64,000 bases of DNA from Sporosarcina sp. P2. GTDB taxonomy: Bacteria > Bacillota > Bacilli > Bacillales_A > Planococcaceae. A program made the position numbers and the translations under genes. Where the stretch lies: assembly GCF_002743255.1 (NCBI RefSeq), contig NZ_PDYY01000007.1, positions 62,001 to 126,000 of the forward strand, written 5' to 3'. This document shows, piece after piece, positions 43,316 to 52,903 of this stretch (its first letter is position 1; the number at the start of each line of letters is the position of its first letter). The notes below the pieces were generated by a model. The model was not told where the DNA came from, did not search any database, and worked only from the letters and a program-made list of their open reading frames with translations.

Positions 43316-46300
43316 ATGGCTAACCAACCAACGAAATACCGTAAGTTTGTAGTAGGGGCTGCTTCAGCTGCACTAGTAGCATCAGCAGTAGCACCAGTAG
43401 CAATGGCTGCAACTTTCACGGATGTAAAAGACAACAACTCACACAAAGAGGCAATCGACGCTCTTTCTAATGCAGGTGTAATTTCAGGATATGAAGACGG
43501 AACATTTAAACCTAACAAAACACTTACTCGTTCTGACGTAGTAAAGTTGATGGGTAAATGGTTAGTATCTGAAGGGTATAAAGTACCTACAGACTACAAA
43601 ACTAAACCACGTTTCTCAGACTTGAAGACTACATCTAACGATGAGCTTCTAAAAATGTCTGCACTAGTTTATGACAACGGAGTATTCGTTGGTAAACCAG
43701 ACGGTTCACTTGATCCAGCAGGCGACATCACTCGTGAAAACATGGCAATCGTTCTTGTTCGTGCATTCGACCGCGTACATGACGTTGACCTAACTTCTTA
43801 CGTGAAAGACCAAGATTTCAAGAAAGACGTTACAGACCTAGGCAAAGCGAAAGCTGAAGCTCGTCCGGCTATCGACGTTCTAGACTTCTTCGACATCACA
43901 AACCCAGCTGCACCAGAATTCAACCCTAAATCAACAACAACTCGTGGACAATTCGCTTCATTCCTTTACAAGACTACTCTAGTAGACTTTGATGGAATTG
44001 GTGGCGGAGTTGTAGCTCCTGGAGTTGCTACTGTTAAAGGCATCAACGCTACTACAGTAGAAGTAACAATGAAGGATAAAGTTGAAAACATCAACTCACT
44101 AAACTTCACAATCGATGGTTTGACTGTAGCTAACGCTGCTGTAAAACAAACTGACGACAAAACTGTTGTATTGACAACTGCTACTCAAAAGGGTGGAGAA
44201 AAGTACACAGTTAAGTTGAACGACAAAGCAATCGGATCATTCACTGGTATCGAAGCTGTTGTTCCAACTACAATCAAAATCACTAACCAATCAGTACAAG
44301 GTAAAACTGGACAACAGGTTATCCTTTCTGCTGACACTGGCGTGAAAAAAGCTGGTATCCCTGTAACTTTCAACGTGAAAGCTAACACTATCGGCACAAC
44401 TAACAAAGACCAAGTCTTCGAAGCATTGACTAACGAAGATGGAATCGCAACATTCTCTTACACTCAATACTCTGCAGGACAAGATCAAGTAACAGCTTAC
44501 CCAACAGGTGCGCCAACAGTACGCAGCATCGGTTATGTATTCTGGGGCGTTGACACAATCCTTGCAGTTGAAGATGTAACTGCTGGAAATACAATCAGCA
44601 ATGGTGCTAACAAAACTTACAAAGTAGTTTCTAAAGATGCTACAACTGGTAAGCCAGTAGCTAACCAAACGTTGAACGTTTCTTTCAAAGAGAACATTGA
44701 AGTTACACCTGATCAATTGAAAGACGCTACAGTTAACGGCGTTGAAGTTGCTCAATTGTCAAACGGTACAGTTACAAGAGCTGCACAAATCACTACTGAC
44801 TCAAAAGGTGAAGCTACTTTCACTGTTTCTGGTAAAAACACATCAGTAACTCCAGTAGTATTTGTTGCAAACAACACTGTAACTACTACAGACTACAAAT
44901 ATGATGCATCTGATCTTCAAGCAACTGCTTCAAAAGTAACATTCTCAGCTAACCAAGCAGAATATACTCTTGAAATTGTTCGTGAAAATGGTGAAGTTGC
45001 AGCAATTGGTGGAACTAACGGCCGTAAATACACATTGACTGTTAAAAACAAAGACGGCAACATTGCAGTGAATGAAATCGTTAACGTTGCATTCAATGAA
45101 GACTTAGACCGTGTGATCTCTACTAACACTGAAGCTAAATTCATCGAAGTAAATAACGACAACACTCAACAGTACTTCACTGGAAACAAAGCTAAACAAA
45201 TCTCTGTGAAAACAGACAGCAAAGGTCAAGCAACATTCGTTATCGGTTCTGATAAAGTGAATGACTATGCGACACCTATCGCTTGGATCGATGTAAACAC
45301 TCCAAACGCTGTAGAAGGTAACTTTGATCAAGGCGAGCCATATGCAACTGGTCAAATTTCTTACTTCCAAGCTGCTTACCTAGACGGAGCTGCATTGAAA
45401 GTTTACAACGCTGCTGGTAAAGAAACAAAAGAATTTAAAGGTAGCGAAACTGCAACGTTTAAAGCAGAACTAGTTAACCAATCAAACAAAAAGGTTGCTA
45501 ACACTTCAATCAAAAAAGCATCTTACACTGTATTCAATACAGGAGCTAACGATGTAACTGTTGAAGGCCAAATCGTTTCTCCTAACCGTAGCTATACAGT
45601 TACTAAAGAAACAGGAAATAGAGATCTTGATGTGAAGCCGACTACGGACAAAAACACTTCAGTACGCGTAGTTGCTACTGGCGTTGCTGTTGATACAGAT
45701 GGCAAGGACTATGCATTCACTGCGAAAGAAGCTACTGCTTCATTCACAGCTACAAGTGCAGTTTCTGATCTATACACTGGAGAAGTAGTATCTTTCAACA
45801 CAGACAAGAAAGAACTTACTTTCAGCGGTAAAGATGCAATTAAATATGCTGGCGAAAAAGATGTAACTTACGAATACAAAGGTCTTGGTAACACACCAAT
45901 CGCAACTGCTGATGATTTCATCAAAGAGTTGAAAAAAGGTAAAGTTACTATCACTCGTGAAGTAAAAGGAAGCACAACTTCTTTCTATATCATTGAGCAA
46001 GATACTACTAAAGCAGGCCCTACTGATACAGCTACAACAAACGCTGCTGATAAAGCTGCTGCTGATGCTGTAACAGCAAAAGTTGTTGCACTTCCAGCTG
46101 TTGCAGACCTAAAAATTGCTGACAAAGCTAACGTAGAAGCTGCACGTGCTGCATACGCTGCGTTGACTACAGCTCAAAAAGGTCTAGTAACACCAGCTAC
46201 AGTAAACGCTCTAGAAGCTGCTGAAGCTAAAATTGCAGAACTAGAAGCTGCACTTCCAGTTGAGTATGAGTTCACAAGCGTAACAGTTGATGCTAAATCT

Positions 46301-46549
46301 GCGGGAGTTGAAGGACTTTCAATCTTCACAATCGCTGGTACAGTAGCGGGAACTAAAGCTGCTGACGTGAAGTCTGTAAGCCTATCATTCAACCCAGAGG
46401 TACCAGCACAAACAGCAACTTATGACGCTGCTACAAAGAAGTTCACTTACAAAGATACTTTTATCACTACTGATAAAGTAACTGTTCAAGGAATGGATGA
46501 AGCCGGTAAAGTAATTGTGACTAAAGTTGTAGACGTAGTTGTAAAATAA
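43316..46549 (+). CDS. S-layer protein with three SLH domains
   Basis: Probable main surface-array protein: 1077 residues, signal peptide ending AMAA (about 31), three SLH domains (33-80, 98-150, 167-218) that bind the wall polymer, then a chain of immunoglobulin-like beta domains from about 225 to 890, an Ala-rich helical hairpin (about 905-980), and a final beta domain. Strong promoters, a structured terminator and a codon use poor in rare codons fit very high expression. Assigned as the S-layer protein by size, domain order and regulation; array formation is not shown. Confidence 0.88.
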   Translation: MANQPTKYRKFVVGAASAALVASAVAPVAMAATFTDVKDNNSHKEAIDALSNAGVISGYEDGTFKPNKTLTRSDVVKLMGKWLVSEGYKVPTDYKTKPRFSDLKTTSNDELLKMSALVYDNGVFVGKPDGSLDPAGDITRENMAIVLVRAFDRVHDVDLTSYVKDQDFKKDVTDLGKAKAEARPAIDVLDFFDITNPAAPEFNPKSTTTRGQFASFLYKTTLVDFDGIGGGVVAPGVATVKGINATTVEVTMKDKVENINSLNFTIDGLTVANAAVKQTDDKTVVLTTATQKGGEKYTVKLNDKAIGSFTGIEAVVPTTIKITNQSVQGKTGQQVILSADTGVKKAGIPVTFNVKANTIGTTNKDQVFEALTNEDGIATFSYTQYSAGQDQVTAYPTGAPTVRSIGYVFWGVDTILAVEDVTAGNTISNGANKTYKVVSKDATTGKPVANQTLNVSFKENIEVTPDQLKDATVNGVEVAQLSNGTVTRAAQITTDSKGEATFTVSGKNTSVTPVVFVANNTVTTTDYKYDASDLQATASKVTFSANQAEYTLEIVRENGEVAAIGGTNGRKYTLTVKNKDGNIAVNEIVNVAFNEDLDRVISTNTEAKFIEVNNDNTQQYFTGNKAKQISVKTDSKGQATFVIGSDKVNDYATPIAWIDVNTPNAVEGNFDQGEPYATGQISYFQAAYLDGAALKVYNAAGKETKEFKGSETATFKAELVNQSNKKVANTSIKKASYTVFNTGANDVTVEGQIVSPNRSYTVTKETGNRDLDVKPTTDKNTSVRVVATGVAVDTDGKDYAFTAKEATASFTATSAVSDLYTGEVVSFNTDKKELTFSGKDAIKYAGEKDVTYEYKGLGNTPIATADDFIKELKKGKVTITREVKGSTTSFYIIEQDTTKAGPTDTATTNAADKAAADAVTAKVVALPAVADLKIADKANVEAARAAYAALTTAQKGLVTPATVNALEAAEAKIAELEAALPVEYEFTSVTVDAKSAGVEGLSIFTIAGTVAGTKAADVKSVSLSFNPEVPAQTATYDAATKKFTYKDTFITTDKVTVQGMDEAGKVIVTKVVDVVVK

Positions 46550-46566
46550 TTTCAGTTAAAATTCAA

Positions 46567-46612
46567 GAGCTAGCTTAGGAGGAAATAGGGTTTTTCCCTA
46601 AGCTAGCTTCTT
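46567..46612 (+). terminator. Intrinsic terminator of the S-layer gene
   Basis: GCTAGCTTAGG (46569-46579) pairs with CCTAAGCTAGC (46597-46607), tail TTCTTATTT. The loop contains AGGAGG. Confidence 0.88.
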
Positions 46613-46635
46613 ATTTAGGAATGAGTGGATTAATT

Positions 46636-47052
46636 GTGAAGAAAAAAATTACCTCATTACTACTCAGTATTGGATTAGCAAGTTCGCTACTTCTAACTTC
46701 TGTTGCTACAACGCATGCCGCAGAAACTAAAATCGAGTCAGGTATTTATTTTGTCAGTTCAACTTCAACTGGAGAGTACTACAGCTTTCCTGCTTGGAGT
46801 AATTTAACAAGTACTCAAAGAGGACTGTTAATCGTTAAGTACGGACAATCAAATATCAAACCATATCTACAGTCTTTAAATAAAGTAACATCTTTAGAAA
46901 AAATTGCTCAGAGTGGAAAACCGTTTTTAGAAGCAAGTTCGAATTTCCAGTCAAACGATCTCCCAGGACAATTCAAGGATTTTGAAACAGGCAAAATCAT
47001 TGATACTGGTGCAACCGTGGATGAAGAATTTAGTGTAATCGGTATTGAGTGA
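46636..47052 (+). CDS. Secreted protein with a YF-AWS-KYG-GKPF domain
   Basis: A 138-residue exported protein: signal peptide (to about 27, THAAET), then one domain with SGIYF, YYSFPAWSNL, RGLLIVKYG and SGKPFLEA. The same domain begins the next gene. No family recognised. GTG 46636 is chosen since AGTGG lies 7 nt upstream; ATG 46621 is also in frame but has only GGA directly before it. It follows the S-layer terminator by 25 bp. Confidence 0.7.
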   Translation: MKKKITSLLLSIGLASSLLLTSVATTHAAETKIESGIYFVSSTSTGEYYSFPAWSNLTSTQRGLLIVKYGQSNIKPYLQSLNKVTSLEKIAQSGKPFLEASSNFQSNDLPGQFKDFETGKIIDTGATVDEEFSVIGIE

Positions 47053-47089
47053 TTTTAATAAAGTGTATTAAAAAAACGGAGGTTTAATT

Positions 47090-49343
47090 ATGAAAAGAAA
47101 ATTACCATTTGCAGTTCTTGCTGCTACAGTTGCTGTTCCAGCATTATTTGCACCAACGCCAGGTTTTGCCGCTACGAATGATGAAGCAAAAAGCGGACTT
47201 TATTTCTCTAAAGCTGATGAAAAAGGTGTATATTACACATTTGAAGCTTGGTCCGATTTGACGCAGATTGAAAGAGGTACTACTTGCCAAATATGGTTCA
47301 GCTAATGTACAAGTACTTTTAAAAGCACAGGGTCTTGAGAAAATTACTACACTAGGTGCTATTGCAGATGCTGGGAAACCTTTCAATGATACAGCTGTTG
47401 AGTACAAAGATGGCGATATCGAAGGAACTTTCGTAAATGTAGCAACTGGTGAGGATGTTGTTATTGGCGAAGTTACGCCGCCAGTAGTAGATTTAGCTGT
47501 TGAGTCGGTAATGGCGATTACCGATACAGTAACAAAAGAAACTACAGTAACTGCTACAGTTACAAATTCTGAAGAAAATGCTACAGCGACAGTTACAGTA
47601 ACTCCAGACGCGGCTTTAGAAGCAGAGGATATTGTAGTTGAAGATGTGGCTATTGATGCTGAAGGAAATATTTCTGCTAATCTTGGCGTGCTACCAGCTG
47701 GAACTCACTCAGTAGTTGTAACAGTCGGAGAAGTATCTTCAGAAGCAGTTACATTTACTGTTGAAGAACTAACAGAAGATGAAGCAGCAGTAGTTGAAGC
47801 GTCAGCGGCTGTAGTAGTTGCTGAGGAAAGCAAGCTTCAGGACGATGTTGACGCAGCTACGGCATTAGTAGATGCTTTGGAAGACAGTGACGTTAAGACA
47901 GCTTTAACAGATCGTCTAACAGCTGTACAAGAAGCTATTGATACAGAAGCAGCAGCACAACAAGCAGCAGTAGATGCGGTTAATGCAGCTGACACACAAA
48001 TCAAACTTGCAACAGCTTTGAAAAGTCCATATTTTGTAGACAACTATAAAGAAGAAAATATTGTAGCTTACTCTAATGATTTAACTAACGATTACACTAC
48101 AGTAGCAGAAGTGAATAATGCAGTGAAAGCCATCAATGACGCAATCGTAGCGGGCAGCAAGTTTGATGTAGTTGAAGAAGCTTTAAATGAAGCGCATCCA
48201 AATCAACTTACAATCATCAGTGTTTTAAATGATAACTTTGAAAATGTAGAATCAGATTACATTAATGAATACGTTAATGAAATTTATACTACTGGAGCAG
48301 TTACTTTAACTTCATTGAAAGAAATCCAAGATGCTATTGATTTAGTAAATGCAGATAAAGCAGTAGAAGCAGCAGAAGATGCTTCTGGCGATTTAGCTGC
48401 TGATGGAAATGCTACTCAAAAAGAAATTAATGCAGCTCAAGGTCTCCATGACGCAGCTAATACATTAGTAGAAGCACTAGATGACACTGCAGCCCTTAAG
48501 GCTGGTACAGATCAAGCTGCTCTTGTAGGACAACTTGTTGTTGTTCAAAACGAAATTGATGCTGCACAAGATGCACTAGACGATATGAATGTAGCAGTAG
48601 TAGCTGCAAATGAAGCACTAGCTGCTTATAAAGCGGCTGAAGGTGATCTTACTGATGCTGTTTACACAGATTTAGTAGCGGCTTTAGCAGCTTCTCCTAA
48701 AGTTGAAGGTACAATTACTGCAGCAACGACAGCTTTAGTAGATGCAACAGAAGAAATTACAATTGTTGGTGTAGCTCTAGAAAACCTAGCTGGATTTGCA
48801 GACGCGTTTGGTGAAAATGCAGATCAAGAAACTGTATATACTGATGTTGTAACAGAATTAGGTGGAGATTTAGAAAATCCTTCAATTCAAACTGATGTAG
48901 ATACGCTAAAAGGGCTTTTAACAACACTAAACGCTGAAACTAAGAAATGGGAAACATACAATGCAGTAGTCGCTGCTACAGATGCAGCTCAAATGAGAAC
49001 ATTATTGTTTGAATTTGCAAATACTGAGTATGTAGATTTAACCTCTGCTCAAAAGCTAGAATTTGCAGAAAGATTCATTGCAGCAGTAGCTGATGAAGAC
49101 AATACTACAGCTAATTTTGGTGATATTAACACATTGTTGGGCACTGAAGTAACTACTTATGCAGGTTTAATTGATGCAGTAAATGATGCTGAAACAATTA
49201 CTGCAATGAGAGCTGCTTTAGCTGCTATTAGTGCAGACTATGCTGCATTAGGTGCACAAGCACAAACTGATATTGCAGAAGATATTCTTACTAAGAAACC
49301 TTTCGCAACTATCACTGCTATTGTTGCAGCAATGGGACTTTAA
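47090..49343 (+). pseudogene. Large secreted Ala-rich helical protein split by a +1 frameshift
   Basis: Frame 1 (47090-47305) encodes a signal peptide and the first half of the same domain as the upstream gene, ending IERG; frame 2 (from 47280) continues LLAKYGSANV without a break for 687 residues. Skipping one base at about 47279 restores a 750-residue protein: signal peptide, the YF-AWS-KYG-GKPF domain, a beta domain (about 145-220) and about 500 residues of Ala, Val and Asp-rich helical repeats. The downstream frame has no signal peptide or ribosome site. Recent mutation, sequencing error or recoding are all possible. Confidence 0.75.
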
Positions 49344-49403
49344 TATTCCAAAAAAGAATAATATTAGTCTATTATTCTAACTAACTGATAAGTGAATAAT
49401 ATA

Positions 49404-49440
49404 GAAAGGACTGGCCTTCGGGTTGGTTCTTTCTTTTTAT
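49404..49440 (+). terminator. Intrinsic terminator with a UUCG loop
   Basis: GAAAGGACTGGCC pairs (with G-T pairs) with GGTTGGTTCTTTC around TTCG; T-rich tail. Confidence 0.85.
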
Positions 49441-49494
49441 TTAGTCTACCATCTACTATAATAGAAGAAAGGTATGTCCATAGGAGGAACTAAC

Positions 49495-50394
49495 ATGATT
49501 GAGTATTCCACCCTTCCCGGCAGTCTCGCTACTTCTGTAGTAGAACCAGTAGTGTCGGAAGGATTTTATTATACAGTAACACCTAGCAGGGATGAGGCGG
49601 CTATCTATCAAGAATTGAATGAACGCTTAACAAAGTTGGAGACGAGCATAGACGTTCAAATAGAAGAGTTACAAGAGATAGAGAAGGCCAGTACTGAATT
49701 GATCATCAATGTGGAAGCCAAAGGAGAGGTGGAGCTTCGAATTGATTGGCTCAAGCGTCTTTGTGACGTGAAAGAAGCGTTGCCTTTTGTTTCTAGCTAT
49801 ACTGAGGCTAAGCGTCTACGCACAATGCTTAGCCCCGTTCAGACATGTCCAATGAAGTCTGAATTACTCAAAGCATTGGATGGTTTAGTTGTATCACTTC
49901 CTGATGAAACTGAATCAATCTTACTGAGTGCCCGCGACAAAGTAATGGAAGTCGCGATAGAGCAGTCAGGAGAAGATTTTGTCAATCTCGGAAAAGCAGG
50001 TCGAGAGTATGTTATTAACGACTTATTAAAAAAATTTGGCGATGTTGTACCAATGCATGCCATTCAAGAAGCAGTTTTGCTACTGGAAAACCAAGTTGTT
50101 GATCTCACTGAAATAGAAGATACACAGACATTGCAGCTTCAATTAGTGACGCTGCCGTTGTTCAGTTACCTACGTCTATCTTCAGAAAGAAAACAAGTGG
50201 TCGCAGAGGAGTTGATTGAGAACAGAAAGTGGAAGGGATTAGCTTCACTGGATCGACTGATTCATCAATTGGATGCCAAACTAAATGTGGTAGATGAAGA
50301 AGAACAGTTTGAGATCATGAATGACTATTCCTCGTCAGTACTTGATGTTAAGCATTTGGATAGTGGTAAGATTCAGTTCAATAGATTGGGATAA
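49495..50394 (+). CDS. Uncharacterised helical protein, 299 residues
   Basis: No signal peptide, no family recognised. Acidic and mostly helical; pieces such as LGKAGREYVINDLLKKFG and LSSERKQVVAEELIENRKW share the pattern (LTSAQKLEFAERFI) of the helical repeats in the frameshifted secreted gene upstream. A coiled coil is likely at about 20-65. ATG 49495 follows TAGGAGGAAC. Closed by its own terminator. Confidence 0.65.
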   Translation: MIEYSTLPGSLATSVVEPVVSEGFYYTVTPSRDEAAIYQELNERLTKLETSIDVQIEELQEIEKASTELIINVEAKGEVELRIDWLKRLCDVKEALPFVSSYTEAKRLRTMLSPVQTCPMKSELLKALDGLVVSLPDETESILLSARDKVMEVAIEQSGEDFVNLGKAGREYVINDLLKKFGDVVPMHAIQEAVLLLENQVVDLTEIEDTQTLQLQLVTLPLFSYLRLSSERKQVVAEELIENRKWKGLASLDRLIHQLDAKLNVVDEEEQFEIMNDYSSSVLDVKHLDSGKIQFNRLG

Positions 50395-50400
50395 TCGATT

Positions 50401-50432
50401 AAAGGACTTTCCTTCGGGGTGGTCCTTTTTTG
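50401..50432 (+). terminator. Intrinsic terminator
   Basis: AAAGGAC pairs with GTCCTTT; an inner CC-TTCG-GG closes the loop; T6 tail. Confidence 0.8.
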
Positions 50433-50497
50433 TTCTTTCGATAAAGTGTTATAACTCGGCTTTCATCTATATATTATATTCCTGATATCAATCACAA

Positions 50498-50536
50498 AGC
50501 CTTACTTCCCTAGACGGAGGTAGGGCTATTTTTATT
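50498..50536 (+). terminator. Attenuator-like hairpin just upstream of radC-like gene
   Basis: AGCCTTACTTCC pairs along all 12 positions (some G-T) with GGAGGTAGGGCT around CTAGAC; tail ATTTTTATT. It ends 3 bp before the GGAGGG ribosome site of the next gene. Confidence 0.7.
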
Positions 50537-50549
50537 GGAGGGATTGTAG

Positions 50550-51068
50550 ATGAAGAAAATGTATAGTGAGAAAGCAGAACAGTTGGAATGGTCAATGGTG
50601 AAGGAAGGGGAAAATCAGAAACATGTCCCGGCTAAGCGAGTGGGTATTGTGTCCTTGCGGTTGGTAAAGGAGTCGAGTCTGTTGTACAAAGATCGTGCCA
50701 TTAGAAGTCCAGAAGATGGCTACAATCTATTCAAGCAGTTCCTAGGGGAATTGGACCGAGAATACTTTGTCGTCATGTGGCTGGATGTGAAGAACCAACC
50801 GACAGCAATCAATGTCTGTCACATCGGCAGCCTAAATTCTAGCATAGTCCATCCAAGAGAGGTGATGAAAACAGCGATTCTCGCAAACTCTGCTTCGGTT
50901 TTACTACTACACAATCATCCATCAGGGCATCCGAAACCGTCTCAGGAAGACATTGATGTCACAATACGTCTGAGAGAAGCCGGGAAGATCATGGGGATTG
51001 ATGTATTGGACCATCTTGTAATCGGTGAGGACAGCTTTGTTTCGCTGAAAGAGGAGGGACATTTGTGA
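50550..51068 (+). CDS. RadC-like JAB/MPN-domain protein
   Basis: A 172-residue protein with the JAMM metalloprotease-type motif: His121, His123 in LLLHNHPSGHPKPSQED and Asp134. It lacks the N-terminal helix-hairpin-helix of chromosomal RadC, as is usual for copies on mobile elements. Biochemical role unknown. ATG 50550 with TTGGAGGGATTG. Overlaps the next gene by 4 nt (GTGA). First gene of the accessory island. Confidence 0.85.
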   Translation: MKKMYSEKAEQLEWSMVKEGENQKHVPAKRVGIVSLRLVKESSLLYKDRAIRSPEDGYNLFKQFLGELDREYFVVMWLDVKNQPTAINVCHIGSLNSSIVHPREVMKTAILANSASVLLLHNHPSGHPKPSQEDIDVTIRLREAGKIMGIDVLDHLVIGEDSFVSLKEEGHL

Positions 51069-51391
51069 TGGAAGGAAAGTTATCTAGAGAATTGGAATGG
51101 TTTGTAAGTACCTTAGCAAGAGAATTTGGTGTGTTCGTTTCTACGAGAGAGGTGGCAGTAGAAGCTGTGGAGCTAGGAATTGAGGAAGTGGATGAATGGT
51201 ATCTGCCACTTGAAGTGATAGAGAATCCAGTAGAGACCTTCCTGTATGAATTGATGATCGTGGATGATGCAACTTTAAATGAGTGGGTGGGTGCAATAAT
51301 TTTTTACCCTGACAGTCCAGAATGGTGTCTGCAAATCATTACGAAAAATGGACAGCTACTGTACAGAAAACCGCTGCCTATGACGGAGTGA
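51065..51391 (+). CDS. Uncharacterised island protein, 108 residues
   Basis: GTG at 51065 overlapping the radC-like stop (ATG 51068 is also in frame), so translation is coupled. Acidic, soluble, with no recognised domain. Pairing with a RadC-like gene suggests a shared island role (inference). Confidence 0.65.
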   Translation: MMEGKLSRELEWFVSTLAREFGVFVSTREVAVEAVELGIEEVDEWYLPLEVIENPVETFLYELMIVDDATLNEWVGAIIFYPDSPEWCLQIITKNGQLLYRKPLPMTE

Positions 51392-51400
51392 GAGTGAGAC

Positions 51401-51530
51401 TCCCGACATTTCTAAGGAGAAGGTAGTTGCATCTTCCGACATTTCTATAAAGTAGATGTAGTGGTAAACGGAAACGTTGAGGTGGAAGGATTCATTGATA
51501 GTTTAGAAGATGTAGACTCCCGACATTATC
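51401..51530. repeat. Three short direct repeats TCCCGACATT
   Basis: TCCCGACATTTCT at 51401, TTCCGACATTTCT near 51434 and TCCCGACATTATC near 51517, in a gene-free stretch. Confidence 0.55.
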
Positions 51531-51573
51531 ATAAGACTGTCGCGAGTTGGATAAAATAGATCTATTTTGAAAG

Positions 51574-51663
51574 ATGGTGAACCCAATGTGGTGGAAAGTA
51601 ATACTGACAGTGGTAATTACCGCAGCAACTGCGATATTAAATGAAGTACTTTATGAGAAGTGA
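51574..51663 (+). CDS. Small membrane protein, 29 residues
   Basis: ATG 51574 to TGA 51661. MVNPMWWK is followed by a hydrophobic helix (VILTVVITAATAIL) and NEVLYEK. Ribosome site is weak (TTTTGAAAG). Tentative. Confidence 0.4.
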   Translation: MVNPMWWKVILTVVITAATAILNEVLYEK

Positions 51664-51723
51664 GCTATGAATGCGAAAATTGCGTTCATAGCTCCTTTTC
51701 TGTTTTTAGGAGGTGTTTATGGA

Positions 51724-52299
51724 TTGGAAGTGCTAGAAAGATTCCAACAATGGCTAATTGAAGACGGTAAAAGTCCAAAGACAGTTGAATCATACTGTAA
51801 TGATGTGAAACAGTTTCAGAAGTATTTACAGAAAGAAGCAGTAAATGAAGAAACATCATTAAGTCGCTATTCCTTTGTCCGCTACAAGCAACATTTACTG
51901 GATGAAGGATTTGAAGTGTCTACGATTAATAATAAGGTCAACAGCCTCAAAGTGTACAATGACTATCTCCAGATGAAAGGGATAGTAGATGACAATTACA
52001 TTCAAGTGAGTAAGGATCGAGTAGCCATTGCATCAGGAAGTGAACAGATGGTAGAAGCGTTAACGGATATAGAGGTGGATCGTATACTGGCGTATGCAGA
52101 GGATGAAAATCACATGAGCATTCGTAATCGACTAATCATTCATCTTCTTCTCTATACCGCTGTAAGGGTATCGGAGTTAGTGTCCATTAAACTAAATGAC
52201 ATTGATTTTGTGCAACATACGTTAATGGTAAGGGGAAAAGGTGGCAAGGTCATAAAACCGGTGCATCACACAATTCAAATAACCAAGTTAGCCTCCTGA
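51724..52299 (+). pseudogene. Truncated tyrosine recombinase
   Basis: Has the SAM-like core-binding domain (1-95) and the first half of the catalytic domain with Arg148 (TAVRVSEL) and the GKGGK loop, then stops at 191 residues. HxxR, the second His and the Tyr nucleophile are missing, so it cannot recombine DNA alone. TTG 51724 lies 8 nt after AGGAGGTG; the frame is open further upstream. The stop is inside a terminator hairpin. Perhaps a decayed integrase or a DNA-binding remnant. Confidence 0.8.
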
Positions 52300-52325
52300 T
52301 CAAAAAATCAGGAGGCAGTTCTATT
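52291..52325 (+). terminator. Intrinsic terminator at the integrase break
   Basis: GCCTCCTGAT pairs perfectly with ATCAGGAGGC around CAAAAA; tail TTCTATTTT. Confidence 0.85.
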
Positions 52326-52570
52326 TTATAAAAGCTAAATGAATAATCACATTATGTACCATGTAAATTATTCAGATGACCTGACGTCATATAATGGGGG
52401 CTTTCATTCAATCTAGTCATTATCATATAAAGACTTTCTATTTTTCAACAATAATACTACAACAAGAAGTTTATTTTGAATAGCAAACGCGAGACTGTCC
52501 AATGGTCACTAGATTAGCGCCTTAGCAAGACTTATTGTGCATAGCGAATCTAACAGAAAGGGAGTCGATT
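52326..52570. other. Gene-free stretch inside the island
   Basis: AT-rich, no reading frame with a ribosome site and no recognised repeat. Confidence 0.4.
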
Positions 52571-52771
52571 ATGGGGGATATTGTCAGGGTGTTGGCCGGA
52601 GATTCTTTTTGCTGTAGAAATGTTATTGCAATAGGCTTTTGCTGGGTGTCATTTACAAAGAAATGCTGGTTACTAAGTAACTGGATAAGTAATCGGCATT
52701 TCTTTAGGAGTGACTGGTTACATAAGTTTCTGCATTCCCCGAGTAAAATGAGTAATACTAGAAACATATAA
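52571..52771 (+). CDS. Doubtful small ORF, 66 residues
   Basis: ATG 52571 has AAAGGGAG 9 nt upstream, but the product is Cys and Trp-rich without a family, and a 10-bp hairpin (AAAGAAATGC at 52657 with GCATTTCTTT at 52696) lies in its middle. More likely an untranslated or decayed region. Confidence 0.25.
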   Translation: MGDIVRVLAGDSFCCRNVIAIGFCWVSFTKKCWLLSNWISNRHFFRSDWLHKFLHSPSKMSNTRNI

Positions 52772-52872
52772 AAAAGTAGTATATATCAGGTCATAGTTTT
52801 CTGCTGAAACAGCCGTCATTGCCGTCACCTGTTGTCATCTAGAATCAGTAGAATAGGTACGTACTTCGATTA

Positions 52873-52903
52873 AAAAAGGAAGCCCTATGAGGCTTCCTTT
52901 TTT
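52873..52903. terminator. Bidirectional terminator after the replication-relaxation gene
   Basis: AAAAAAGGAAGCC pairs with GGCTTCCTTTTTT around CTATGA. Confidence 0.93.
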
